Of a stretch of 64,000 nucleotides of DNA, positions 18,225-26,473 are shown in pieces. The stretch spans positions 492,946 to 556,945 of the forward strand of contig JAOZHW010000007.1 in the NCBI GenBank assembly GCA_026014685.1, written 5' to 3'. Each line of letters opens with the position of its first letter. Position 1 is the first letter of the stretch. The position numbers and the translations under genes are program-made. Below the pieces are notes generated by a model that was not told the origin of the DNA, searched no databases, and worked only from the letters and a program-made list of their open reading frames with translations. The DNA is from Candidatus Bathyarchaeota archaeon (GTDB lineage: Archaea; Thermoproteota; Bathyarchaeia; Bathyarchaeales; Bathycorpusculaceae).

Positions 18225-18534
18225 CTTAAAGCTTTTCAAGGGCAACCACCCCATATCCTATCGGGGGCTCCACATCAAGCAAACCTGGCACCCCAACGCC
18301 TGTCTCAAAAACATCCGAAACGTCAAAAGCGGACTCTCTGCCCGAACCAAAATCCTAACCCTCCTAGACGCGGAACCCCACAGCGCCTCTAAACTTGCCA
18401 AACAATCCAACCTACACTACAATGTCGTCATGTACCATCTGCGTCTGCTAAAATCTGAGGGCACTGTGGAGCGCAGGGGCACCAACCGCTACATCTGGCT
18501 CAAAACAGGTTTGGGGCAGAAGCGTCTGGGCTAA
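18178..18534 (+). CDS. Small winged-helix (ArsR-like) protein, start unclear
   Basis: The C-terminal about 65 residues (LSARTKILTLLDAEPHSASK, then NVVMYHLRLLKSEGTVERRG) are a clear ArsR-type winged helix. The only upstream start-like codon in frame is TTG at 18178, which would overlap the DP2 gene by 47 bases and add an unconvincing N-terminus. The gene may begin at a non-standard codon after 18224, or be a degraded remnant. Its last four bases overlap the convergent mazG-like gene. Confidence 0.5.
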   Translation: MITRSPSKPRFLTSSSLKLFKGNHPISYRGLHIKQTWHPNACLKNIRNVKSGLSARTKILTLLDAEPHSASKLAKQSNLHYNVVMYHLRLLKSEGTVERRGTNRYIWLKTGLGQKRLG

Positions 18535-18818
18535 AATGTGCAGGCGCAGGGCGAACTTTGGCATTTGGGGCATTTGTGGGGGTACTTGGCTAAGGCGGCT
18601 TTTTCGAGGTCGATGCCCATGATGTTGGCTAGCGATGCTAGCCAGGCGAGGACGTCGGCGAATTCTTTTTCGGTGGCTTCTCGGTCGCTGCCCTTAAGCT
18701 CAGCACCTAATTCTTCTACTTCATCGACTAGCCAGTTGAAGGTGCCTGTTTTGCCGCGTTGGCTGTCGCGTGTGTAGTAGAGTTGTTTCATCATTTCTTG
18801 GAATTCATGTATGTGCAT
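18531..18818 (-). CDS. MazG-like nucleotide pyrophosphohydrolase with cysteine-rich tail
   Basis: 95 aa. It has the all-alpha NTP pyrophosphatase pattern, with acidic metal ligands in VDEVEELGAEL and EKEFADVLAW (ExxE...ExxD). The last residues, CPKCQSSPCAC, form a compact cysteine cluster that may bind zinc. It would hydrolyse (d)NTPs to NMP and PPi, a housecleaning role. The start ATG at 18818 gives MHIHEFQEMM; an AGGGAGGAAGA stretch lies upstream. Confidence 0.85.
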   Translation of the reverse strand: MHIHEFQEMMKQLYYTRDSQRGKTGTFNWLVDEVEELGAELKGSDREATEKEFADVLAWLASLANIMGIDLEKAALAKYPHKCPKCQSSPCACTF

Positions 18819-18897
18819 AGGGTCTTCCTCCCTCTGTTGCGAAAGGTTGCTTTTGGGCGGTTATTAAGGTTTAGAAAAAGACTACCGCACCATTGTC

Positions 18898-18939
18898 CTT
18901 TAAATAAGGGAGGGGGCCTCTGCGCAGAGACGTCGCGTG
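18898..18939 (+). repeat. Dispersed 42-bp repeat, copy A
   Basis: It starts CTTTAAATAAGGGAGGGGG and ends GCAGAGACGTCGCGTG, with a small palindrome CTCTGCGCAGAG in the middle. It matches copy B (45702-45743) at 39 of 42 positions. It lies between the 5' side of mazG and the 3' end of dus, outside any gene. Confidence 0.8.
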
Positions 18940-18998
18940 ATTGCATCTCTTACCGATAAGAATCCCATAAACCTCAAAGGAGGTGCTTTAGACCTCAA

Positions 18999-19919
18999 CT
19001 ACTCTAAGGCTCGAACGAAGTCTTCTACCGCGCCTATCGACCTTAACTCTTGAACTTTCCGCGTGTTCTGCTCTGTTTTGAAGTCTTTAAGCATCCAAAA
19101 CACGTGTTCTCTGACTTCTTGAGCTGAACCCCGCCTTTCATACTCGCGGTATAACTCGATGAAACGCAGTATCTGCGCCTTTATGCCTCGATTGCCCATG
19201 GTTGCTTTTGTCGGGTCAAATATCCAAGGGCGGTCTCGGGCGCCTCTGCCAACCATAACCAAGTCGCATCCCGTTTTCTCCAAAAGGCTAAGACCATCCG
19301 CGTGCCTTTTTACGTCACCGTTAGCGATCACGGGTATGGCGAGTTTTTCTTTGATTTGCTTTATGCTGGTCCAGTTTACTTTCCCCGCGAGTTTCTGGTC
19401 AGCGGTTCGGCCATGGACGCAAAGAGCTGCTATACCTGCGCTTTCTAGGCTTTGGGCTACTTTGACGCCGATGATTTTCTGGTTCTCCACCCCGATACGC
19501 ATCTTAACCGTAACTGGCTTCTCAGTAGCATCAACCATCCTTCGCACAATACGTTCCAGCCGCGTGGGGTCAGAGAGCAAGTAGGCGCCGTAGCCTTTTT
19601 CAAGAAACTCTTTTTCGCTACAACCCACGTTGAGGTCAACTATGTCGGCGAATTCTTCGACGAGTTTGACGCTTTCTGTTAGGGCGTTTTCGTCGTTGCC
19701 GATTAGCTGGACACTTACGGGGCGTTCGGCGTCTTGGATGTTTAGGATTTCTTTTATGTCGCTTCTGCTTCTGTCCCTCAAGAGGTCTGTGTCTATCATC
19801 TGAGTGTAGATTAAGCCCGCTTTGTTTTCTTTGCAGAGTAATCTAAACGCGGTGCAGTTTACGGCTGCCATGGGTGCAAGAACAAACCGCCCCTCTATGT
19901 TGACTGTTCCAATGTTCAT
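18999..19919 (-). CDS. dus: tRNA-dihydrouridine synthase
   Basis: 306 aa FMN-dependent TIM barrel. The N-terminal FVLAPMAAVNCTAFR, the active-site NVGCSEKEFLEKGYGAYLL (catalytic Cys in the GCS position), the VTVKMRIG strand, CVHGRTADQK and IANGDVK, then MVGRGARDRPWIF, are all Dus signatures. It reduces uridines in tRNA D-loops using NADPH. The start at 19919 (MNIGTVNIEGRFVLAPMAAV) fits the family. It is divergent from the small membrane protein gene at 20154. Confidence 0.92.
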   Translation of the reverse strand: MNIGTVNIEGRFVLAPMAAVNCTAFRLLCKENKAGLIYTQMIDTDLLRDRSRSDIKEILNIQDAERPVSVQLIGNDENALTESVKLVEEFADIVDLNVGCSEKEFLEKGYGAYLLSDPTRLERIVRRMVDATEKPVTVKMRIGVENQKIIGVKVAQSLESAGIAALCVHGRTADQKLAGKVNWTSIKQIKEKLAIPVIANGDVKRHADGLSLLEKTGCDLVMVGRGARDRPWIFDPTKATMGNRGIKAQILRFIELYREYERRGSAQEVREHVFWMLKDFKTEQNTRKVQELRSIGAVEDFVRALE

Positions 19920-20111
19920 ACTGGTCTTCTTTTCAAGGAACTCTGCATAGTCATATAAGAGTAACGCAGTCTCGGGAAGATGTGGGCGATGTCAAACCGC
20001 GGAAAAGAGGTGGCCGTGGAACTGTGTTTGGGTGATGCTTCCGTATACTGCCCCTGTGGAGAAGCAAACGGGGTCATAAACTTGGCAGACAAGCGGTAGA
20101 CAGAAAAACGC

Positions 20112-20132
20112 TATATAGTTAATCCGCTTAAC
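20112..20132 (+). promoter_or_regulatory. Promoter with overlapping inverted repeat
   Basis: A TATATA box (20112-20117) is followed directly by GTTAATCCGCTTAAC (20118-20132), a 5-bp inverted repeat with a 5-base loop. Transcription would begin near 20140, shortly before the ATG at 20154. The inverted repeat sits where a repressor could block the preinitiation complex. Confidence 0.4.
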
Positions 20133-20153
20133 TCTGTAGATAAGGGTGAAAAA

Positions 20154-20594
20154 ATGAAAAAATCCCTAACCGCAGCAGTGGCAGTAATCGTAATCATAAT
20201 CGTAGTTGCGGGTGTATACCTCGGATACAACACGATGGTTAACCAGCCTTCACCGACTCCCACACCCACCCCGACCCCTGAAGTCCCCACCCAACAAACC
20301 GCCAGAGACGCAGCCATGCAGCACATCGCAGCCAACCACACAGACATCGCATCCTTAACAGAGAACCTAACATGGGCAGGCGGAAGACAGGAAACTGGCC
20401 TTGTAGGCTCAGAAACCTACATCTACACAGCTGGGAACTGGAACGTAACAATCACCAACCCCGTTGTCGTAGACCCAACCTACACGATCAGCGCCGTGTA
20501 CACTGACACCGCAAACCAAGTTACCATCGAATGGAAAGGCACCTACCAAAACGACGCCATAACCGAAACCGCCTTCAACTATATCGTCCCATAA
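20154..20594 (+). CDS. Small exported protein with N-terminal membrane anchor
   Basis: 146 aa. MKKS followed by about 20 hydrophobic residues (TAAVAVIVIIIVVAGVYLGY) forms a signal anchor. Next comes a PTPTPTPTP linker and an extracellular domain of about 95 residues (ARDAAMQHIAANHTDIASLT, then WNVTITNPVVVDPTYTISAV). Its layout resembles a PepSY-like fold, but I cannot assign a family. Several Asn-x-Ser/Thr sequons suit an exported archaeal glycoprotein. Function unknown. Confidence 0.65.
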   Translation: MKKSLTAAVAVIVIIIVVAGVYLGYNTMVNQPSPTPTPTPTPEVPTQQTARDAAMQHIAANHTDIASLTENLTWAGGRQETGLVGSETYIYTAGNWNVTITNPVVVDPTYTISAVYTDTANQVTIEWKGTYQNDAITETAFNYIVP

Positions 20595-20609
20595 ACCTCC
20601 CCTCCCTTA
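20595..20609 (-). repeat. Possible fragment of the dispersed repeat (copy D)
   Basis: On the minus strand TAAGGGAGGGGAGGT is identical over 15 bases to the front part of copy C. The rest of the repeat is not present. It lies just after the stop codon of the small exported protein. It could be chance, since the sequence is purine-rich and simple. Confidence 0.3.
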
Positions 20610-20720
20610 CTTTTTTTGACTTTGAATGTATTACTGAATAATGCTTTTACAATAATGCTTTTTGAATCGCAAAAATATTCTAAAGCAACCGTTACCTTTC
20701 AATCAGTAGAGGTCTTGATT

Positions 20721-21188
20721 ATGACTAGAGGCTTACCTTGGACAGTTGAAGAAGAGGCCCAGCTCAAAAAACTCATAGAGGCCCAAACCCCCATAGACCT
20801 AATAGCCCAAACGCTCAGAAAAACCCCCACTGCAATCCTCATCAAATGCCAACGCCTCGGAATATTAGCGACCGCAGCCAATTACGTCACAAAAGCCGCC
20901 TTACCCTTGCCTGCAGAGCTGCCCAGCGTAGAGGAAACCCTCAAGAAACTAGCGGGTGCACTCGAAGCCGCCTCAGCCCCGGGCTTAAGTAAGGTGGAAG
21001 TCCAGCGCCTTCAAGTCGTCGCCACACTCGCCCGCGCCTACAAAGACATCCTATCAGATTACCTCAACTACCGGGAAGTCGAAGCCAAACTCAACGATAT
21101 GGAGGCAAAATATGCCGCGCTCCTTGAAAGCAAGAACCATGCGCCCCAACCAGTTCCTTCCCCACTGGCAAAAACTCCAGAGCAGTGA
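20721..21188 (+). CDS. Putative terminase small subunit-like protein
   Basis: 155 aa from ATG 20721; the in-frame extension upstream to 20616 looks non-coding. The N-terminus (RGLPWTVEEEAQLKKLIEAQ, then IDLIAQTLRKTPTAILIKCQ) is a SANT/Myb-type helix-turn-helix. It is followed by helical segments with a coiled-coil-like end (YREVEAKLNDMEAKYAALLE). It overlaps the terminase large-subunit gene by 77 bases, and the large-subunit ribosome site lies inside this gene. Small terminase subunits typically combine an HTH with an oligomerising helical part. The call rests mainly on position. Confidence 0.55.
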   Translation: MTRGLPWTVEEEAQLKKLIEAQTPIDLIAQTLRKTPTAILIKCQRLGILATAANYVTKAALPLPAELPSVEETLKKLAGALEAASAPGLSKVEVQRLQVVATLARAYKDILSDYLNYREVEAKLNDMEAKYAALLESKNHAPQPVPSPLAKTPEQ

Positions 21189-22560
21189 CCTGCTAGCCGA
21201 AGGGTTAGCACTGGAGAAAGCCGAAGAAATCAGCGCCAACCCAGTTGATTTCTGCAGGGAAATCTTGGGTTTCAAGCCCTATACCTACCAAGAAGAATTC
21301 ATCAAACTATTTGTTGAGAACCAGTTTACTGCTGCACGGTGGAGTCGCCAGAGTGGCAAAAGCTTCATAGTCGCCGCCCTTCTACTCTGGTACGCAATCA
21401 CTCATCCTGACAGTGCCATCGGCATCGTTGGTCCATCTTACCGCCAAACCAAACGAATTCTCTCACGAATAGGGTCACTCTCCCACAAGCTCCCCCGGCG
21501 ACTAGTTTTTAGCCCTCAACGTACTCAAATACGCTTCACAAACGGCAGCATAATCGAAGCCTTCCCAAACAACCCCGAAACCATCCGCGGACCCACTCTT
21601 CACGTGGTGTACGCTGATGAATTCAACTTCGTTGCAAACGACCAAGAACTCTACGACGCCATTCTCTACACACTCGGCACAACAGACGGCAAATTCGTCT
21701 GCACCAGCACACCTTGGCACACCGACAGCGTCTTCTACAAAATGTTCACGCACAAAGACTTCGCTGACTACAAAACCAGCCACGTCACCGTCGAGCAGGC
21801 GACGGAACCGAACGGACCGTTAAAACCTGCTATAATCCAGAAAATCCGCACCCAAATGGGCGACGACCCCATTCGCTGGCGCAGAGAAATGGAAGCTGAA
21901 TGGGCAGAAGATCAAGACGTATGGTTAACCCAAAGTCTGATCGCTAGCTGCATCGGCACAAAGGCAACATGCGGACATGACCTTCAAGAGTTTAACCCTG
22001 AATCTGAGCATCGAGGCGAATTCTTCGTTGGGCTGGATTTAGCGCAGACTCGCGACTACACCGCCCTCGCCATCGTGGAACGGGTGGATGGGCGGCTGTT
22101 TCTGCGTCACCTCAAACTCTTCCCCCAACCCACCATCTACGCAACCGTCCTAGGCTACCTAAAGACAGTACAGGACCGATGGCACGGCTTCGAAAAAATC
22201 CGAATAGACTTCACAAGGGAAGGCCCAAGCTTCATAGCCGACATGGAAAAGGCGGGCATACGCAACGCTGAAGGCGTAAACTTTAGCGTGCCCCGCAAAA
22301 GCGAAATGGCAAGCCTGCTCAAGCAGCGCATGGCAAACCAACAATTCTACTACCCCCTGCTGCATTGGGAACGCCCTTATCGGGGCGAAATCTGCACAGA
22401 ACTAAACGTGGAACGCTACAGCCTACACAAAGACGGCACCATAGGCTACCACCACCCACAAGGTACACATGACGACGTATTCTGGGCAATAGCCTTAGCC
22501 ATTTATGCAACGACAGAAATGGGGCCCGAACCGTTTTTCGCAGTAGTCCCAAGAGGGTAA
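21112..22560 (+). CDS. Terminase large subunit (packaging ATPase-nuclease), no other phage genes nearby
   Basis: 482 aa. ATPase half: adenine-binding/Walker A region ARWSRQSGKSF (75-85), Walker B VVYADEF with D169/E170, and coupling motif CTSTPW (197-202). Nuclease half (RNase H fold): D309 in GLDLAQ, D366 in RIDFTREG, and D454/D455 in THDDVFW. All key residues are present, so it could be active. GGAGG at 21101-21105 lies six bases before the ATG at 21112 and decides that start. There is no portal, capsid or tail gene around it, so it is either a relic or an adopted gene. Confidence 0.85.
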   Translation: MPRSLKARTMRPNQFLPHWQKLQSSDLLAEGLALEKAEEISANPVDFCREILGFKPYTYQEEFIKLFVENQFTAARWSRQSGKSFIVAALLLWYAITHPDSAIGIVGPSYRQTKRILSRIGSLSHKLPRRLVFSPQRTQIRFTNGSIIEAFPNNPETIRGPTLHVVYADEFNFVANDQELYDAILYTLGTTDGKFVCTSTPWHTDSVFYKMFTHKDFADYKTSHVTVEQATEPNGPLKPAIIQKIRTQMGDDPIRWRREMEAEWAEDQDVWLTQSLIASCIGTKATCGHDLQEFNPESEHRGEFFVGLDLAQTRDYTALAIVERVDGRLFLRHLKLFPQPTIYATVLGYLKTVQDRWHGFEKIRIDFTREGPSFIADMEKAGIRNAEGVNFSVPRKSEMASLLKQRMANQQFYYPLLHWERPYRGEICTELNVERYSLHKDGTIGYHHPQGTHDDVFWAIALAIYATTEMGPEPFFAVVPRG

Positions 22561-22583
22561 CTTAAATCCTTTCGATGTTCGAT

Positions 22584-22817
22584 TTAGGTGTCTTCTTCCC
22601 TTAGCTTATCCAATTCCTTTTTCATTTCTTCAACAGTAGCGTATGGTGCCCCTGACCCAATCAGGTCGTCTTAAAGAGCTTTTTTGGGTTTATAGAGGAT
22701 TCCTTCTGAGGTTTCAAGGACTGTCAAGTGTGTCCCTTCTTCTATTTTGAACTTTTTTCGAAGTCTTGCGGGAATCGTTATCATGCCTTTCTTTGATACT
22801 GCAACCTCAGACACCAT
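22584..22817 (-). pseudogene. AbrB/SpoVT-type antitoxin-like gene split by one in-frame stop
   Basis: From the ATG at 22817 the minus strand encodes MVSEVAVSKKGMITIPARLR, then KKFKIEEGTHLTVLETSEG, a typical AbrB swapped-hairpin domain. A TAA at 22671-22673 ends it after 48 codons. Beyond this stop the same frame stays open for 28 more codons (DDLIGSGAPYATVEEMKKEL, then DKLREEDT) to a TAA at 22584-22586. That is the helical tail expected for such antitoxins. A single base change (for example GAA to TAA) would explain it. The 48-residue DNA-binding part might still be made. No toxin gene is adjacent. Confidence 0.75.
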
Positions 22818-23005
22818 ATTTTATCACGCATTCTACTGTGCTATTTTTGGGCTTTTAAAAATAGCTATCATGCGGCTGATATGGTCTGAACACTTCTTTA
22901 TTGTAATGTCGCGAGGGTAATCAGTTATTTACTTGAATAACCCATCGAAGTTATTAGCAATTCAGAGCCTATATTTACCAAGCCCTTCCTTAGGTTAGTG
23001 ATTAC

Positions 23006-23770
23006 ATGTCACGTAAGCCGTCTGAAACGCCAATAATGCAACATACAAGCGCAATTATCAAAGGTTTAGCTGCAGAAGCTGAATCCCTAAGAAAACTTAA
23101 CCATAAACCGCTTAAAGGTCAATTACGCGAACTTTTTATCACAAGATTACTTTCAAAATTCTTGACCATTCAATACGGTGTAGGTTCAGGAGTAATTATA
23201 AACCAATTAGGCGACCAAAGCCCTCAAACCGACATCATAATTTATGATCGAAGGATACTTCCACCGTTTATTGAAGAGCAAAAAATTGGTCTTTATCCTG
23301 CAGAGTGTGTTTTGGCAACAATTGAAATTAAGAGCAAAATAACCAATCAAATAATCCAAGAGTATGCAAAGACAGCTAAAGTCATTCATGAAAAAATATA
23401 CGATCCATTATGCAGCCACTATCGTGATTATGATAAACTACGTCCTTTCTGCACAATATTTGGTTTTAATGGCAACTCAGTTTGTAAGGGAATGAATGAA
23501 GACCAAATTTATGATTGGATGGATAAAAATGCCAAGCCGCTATTTGGTGTTTGTGTCCTTAACAAATTTTCATGGCTGCACGTTTGCAGAAACAAAGGTG
23601 CATTAAGGTACGCAGACGAAAATAATGAAGAAACAAAAGCATTTCTTGCACCATTACTTGATAACATTCGAACGAAATCGCAGCAGCGGTATTCTAAGTA
23701 TATGCTTAATCATATTGATTGGCTAGGCATTTATACGAGGCGACAAAGCTGGACAGATGGAGAATTCTAA
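23006..23770 (+). CDS. DUF6602-type protein, possible PD-(D/E)xK nuclease fold
   Basis: 254 aa, AT-richer than its neighbours. The segment GVGSGVIINQLGDQSPQTDI with IIYD, and later AECVLATIEIKSK, matches the conserved part of DUF6602 proteins. The spacing of D76, E107 and K109 (TDIIIYD...IEIKS) is that of a PD-(D/E)xK nuclease core. This suggests a restriction-like or defence nuclease. Catalysis has not been shown for the family to my knowledge. It sits in the accessory patch with the terminase pair and the broken AbrB gene. Confidence 0.65.
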   Translation: MSRKPSETPIMQHTSAIIKGLAAEAESLRKLNHKPLKGQLRELFITRLLSKFLTIQYGVGSGVIINQLGDQSPQTDIIIYDRRILPPFIEEQKIGLYPAECVLATIEIKSKITNQIIQEYAKTAKVIHEKIYDPLCSHYRDYDKLRPFCTIFGFNGNSVCKGMNEDQIYDWMDKNAKPLFGVCVLNKFSWLHVCRNKGALRYADENNEETKAFLAPLLDNIRTKSQQRYSKYMLNHIDWLGIYTRRQSWTDGEF

Positions 23771-23845
23771 GTTGCCAAAAATCTTCATAGCGTACCATTA
23801 ACGGTAAATACTTCTTTTGAACAAATACCGCTCCGAAGTGAAAAT

Positions 23846-24049
23846 ATGGTACAATTTGAAATAAAGCAAAATTCGACAACAAAACAATTCTATTGGCATT
23901 TGAAAGCAGATAATGGAGAAATTATAGCCAATGGTGAAACATATGTTTCTAAACAAGCTTGTCTTAATTGTATCAATACACTAAGAAGAGTTGCAAGTTC
24001 AGCGCCTCTGGTAGATTATACAGATTCTTCTGTAAGCGTGAGAATCTAA
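23846..24049 (+). CDS. DUF1508 (YegP-like) small protein
   Basis: 67 aa. It is a single DUF1508 unit: FEIKQNSTTKQFYWHLKADN, then GEIIANGETYVSKQACLNCI. Members are small beta-hairpin proteins, often in one or two copies, with no settled function. The gene is AT-rich like the DUF6602 gene before it, and the two may have arrived together. Confidence 0.8.
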   Translation: MVQFEIKQNSTTKQFYWHLKADNGEIIANGETYVSKQACLNCINTLRRVASSAPLVDYTDSSVSVRI

Positions 24050-24386
24050 CAATCAACAGTAAACTGAATCCTTCTGCTTGTGGAAGTCGCCACAACCAGT
24101 CTGCAAATGCCGCTTAAGCCTGAACCAAAAATGCAGTCGTCTGCATAAGCGGCTGGAAGATGATGAAATAAGAGGGGTCCACACCATCTACCAAAATAGA
24201 AAAGTAGTCTTCAGTTGGATGGTAGTGTTGCAAACGATAGCTAACCACTACCGCAACTTTGCCCCGCTAGGACCCCATCAACTTGGCGAATTTGTTTTTC
24301 AGTCAGCTTCAGCGTGCTTTTGCGTTTTTAATGGCAACATTTATAACCCAATGTACTATTTGCTAAAGGCGCGAAGCGGATACTCT
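24050..24386. other. 337-bp region upstream of L3 with an unexplained open frame
   Basis: An open frame from a TTG at 24078 runs in frame into the L3 gene and would read SRLHKRLEDDEIRGVHTIYQ, then NRKVVFSWMVVLQTIANHYR. This is coding-like in composition but not part of any known L3 protein. It may be the remnant of another gene, perhaps from a mobile element. The real L3 promoter appears to lie at about 24330-24360 (CATTTATAACCC). Confidence 0.4.
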
Positions 24387-25400
24387 ATGGGACATCGAAA
24401 ACATCATGCTCCAAGACATGGTTCACTAGCTTATTTACCTAGGCACCGCGCTAAAAAACCACTAGCGCGAATTCGATACTGGCCTAAGATAAAGTCAGAT
24501 TCACCTAGGCTTTTAGGATTCACCTCCTACAAAGCAGGCATGACCTACGTGTTTACTATCGAAGATAGGAAGCGTTCACCGAACTTTGGTAAAGAAGTCA
24601 TGCGAGCAGCAACCATAATAGAAACGCCACCAATTCTTGTTTGTGGCATAAGAACTTACCAGAAAACACCATACGGACTCCACAACATAACTGAAGCGTG
24701 GATGAAAGAAGCACCAGCAAGCCTGGACCGATTGATGGTTTTACCTGACACCTTTGACACAGATGCCATGCTTCAAAAAATCCAAGACAATGTCGACCGA
24801 ACCGACGTAGTTCGCGTCATAACGGCCACACAACCCACACAAACTAGCCTCTCCAAGAAGAAACCCGAAGCCTGTGAAATCCAAATCGGCGGCGGAACCA
24901 TTCAGCAACAAATCGACTACGCCAAACAACTCCTCGGCAAAACCGTCACGCCAGAGGAAGTCTTCAAAGAAGGCCAATACATCGACATCGCAGGCGTAAC
25001 CGTCGGCAAAGGCTTCCAAGGTCCAGTTAAACGTTGGGGCGTCACCTGCCTTCAACACAAAGGTCGCAAGACTAAACGCGGCATCGCCACGCTCGGTCCA
25101 TGGAACCCCCACCACCTCATGTACAGCATTGCACGCGCAGGTCAAACAGGTTATCACCAACGCATCGAATTCAACAAACGTATCCTCAAAATCGGCAAAG
25201 ACGGCAAAGAAGTCACAGTCAAAGGCGGCTTTGTACGTTACGGCGAAATCAACGGTCCCTACATGATAATCTCAGGAAGCATCCCTGGTGTCGAGAAACG
25301 CACCATTCGCCTCCGAGTACCCGCACGTCCACCCACCGAAGCACCTGAATCTGCACCACAAGTAACATATATCTCAGTGGAGTCTCCTCAAGGAAAATAG
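24387..25400 (+). CDS. rpl3: Ribosomal protein L3
   Basis: 337 aa from ATG 24387 (MGHRKHHAPRHGSLAYLPRH), the normal archaeal L3 start. Upstream in-frame codons are excluded because no L3 has such an extension. The core IAGVTVGKGFQGPVKRWGV with HKGRKTKRG is diagnostic. L3 folds early in 23S rRNA assembly and reaches the peptidyl-transferase centre. It is the first gene of the L3-L4-L23-L2-S19 cluster, with an 11-bp gap to L4. Confidence 0.96.
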   Translation: MGHRKHHAPRHGSLAYLPRHRAKKPLARIRYWPKIKSDSPRLLGFTSYKAGMTYVFTIEDRKRSPNFGKEVMRAATIIETPPILVCGIRTYQKTPYGLHNITEAWMKEAPASLDRLMVLPDTFDTDAMLQKIQDNVDRTDVVRVITATQPTQTSLSKKKPEACEIQIGGGTIQQQIDYAKQLLGKTVTPEEVFKEGQYIDIAGVTVGKGFQGPVKRWGVTCLQHKGRKTKRGIATLGPWNPHHLMYSIARAGQTGYHQRIEFNKRILKIGKDGKEVTVKGGFVRYGEINGPYMIISGSIPGVEKRTIRLRVPARPPTEAPESAPQVTYISVESPQGK

Positions 25401-25411
25401 GTTGAATCGTT

Positions 25412-26194
25412 ATGGCACAGAAAACCGCAGAAATCTTTGACTTACAGGGCAAAGCCACAGGCAAAATCACCCTGCCTGAGGTTTTTTCCACGCCCCTCAG
25501 ACCAGACGTCATCAAACGTGCAGTCTTAGCCATCCAAAGCAACAGGCTCCAGCCACAAGGCAGAGACCCAATGGCTGGCAAGAAAACCACCGCTGAGTCC
25601 CGCGGAACAGGTAGCGCAACCGCAAGAGTTCCCCGCACAAAAGGCAGCGGTAGAGCAGCGTTTGCTCCAAGCACCGTGAAAGGCAGACAGCCTCACCCGC
25701 CCAAAGCGGAAAAAATCATCGTAAAGAACATCCCTAAAAAGGAAGCTAAACTCGCCTTGCAATCCGCCATCGCAGCCACAGCTGAGAAAGACGTGGTTGC
25801 AGCACGCGGACACAAAGTTGAAGGCGTTGTAGGTTTACCTTTAGTGGTTGATAACGCTTTTGAAGGTTTAACGAAAGCCAAAGAAGTCGAAGAAGCCTTC
25901 AGCAGCCTCGGATTCGACGCAGAATTAACCCGCGTCAAAGAAAGCCGCAACATCCGCGCAGGTAAAGGTAAACACCGAGGACGCAAAATGAAGCAAGCCG
26001 TCGGTCCACTCATTGTTGTCGTTGACGGAAAGAACCTTATGGCGGCTGCAAGCAACCTTCCAGGCGTAGAAGTAACCACCGTAACTAACCTTAACACTGA
26101 AATGCTTGCACCCGGCACGCACCCCGGCAGGTTGACAGTTTGGACTAACGGTGCAATCGAGAAACTATCCACTCTCTATGGAGAAAAGGCATAA
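25412..26194 (+). CDS. rpl4: Ribosomal protein L4 (L4/L1e family)
   Basis: 260 aa. It contains the archaeal/eukaryal L4 pattern: IFDLQGKATGKITLPEVFST at the start, a central basic loop rich in Gly/Arg/Ser (SRGTGSATARVPRTKGSGRA) that reaches into the exit tunnel, and RAGKGKHRGRKMKQAVGPL. Its stop codon overlaps the ATG of L23 (ATAATG), so translation is probably coupled. Confidence 0.96.
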   Translation: MAQKTAEIFDLQGKATGKITLPEVFSTPLRPDVIKRAVLAIQSNRLQPQGRDPMAGKKTTAESRGTGSATARVPRTKGSGRAAFAPSTVKGRQPHPPKAEKIIVKNIPKKEAKLALQSAIAATAEKDVVAARGHKVEGVVGLPLVVDNAFEGLTKAKEVEEAFSSLGFDAELTRVKESRNIRAGKGKHRGRKMKQAVGPLIVVVDGKNLMAAASNLPGVEVTTVTNLNTEMLAPGTHPGRLTVWTNGAIEKLSTLYGEKA

Positions 26195-26454
26195 TGAAAC
26201 CAGACGAAGTAATTAAGTATCCCCTTATGACGGAATCCGCCAGCGTGATGGTTGAAAAAGACAACAAGCTCCTCTTTGTTGTTAACATGAAAGCTGGCAA
26301 AGCAGACATTAAACGCGCAGTGGAAGTTATGTACGAAGTTAAAGTCCAAGATGTAAACGTGCTTATTACTCCACAGGGTGTAAAGAAAGCGTTCGTGAAG
26401 CTAAAACCTGAATACCTTGCTTCCGACGTCGCAATCAAACTAGGTATCCTCTAA
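26194..26454 (+). CDS. rpl23: Ribosomal protein L23
   Basis: 86 aa. PLMTESASVMVEKDNKLLFV, then VEVMYEVKVQDVNVLITPQG, is the compact archaeal L23. It sits at the exit of the tunnel, where SRP docks. The start overlaps the L4 stop by one base, and a 19-bp gap leads to L2. Confidence 0.96.
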   Translation: MKPDEVIKYPLMTESASVMVEKDNKLLFVVNMKAGKADIKRAVEVMYEVKVQDVNVLITPQGVKKAFVKLKPEYLASDVAIKLGIL

Positions 26455-26473
26455 CACAAAGAAGGCTTGACTT

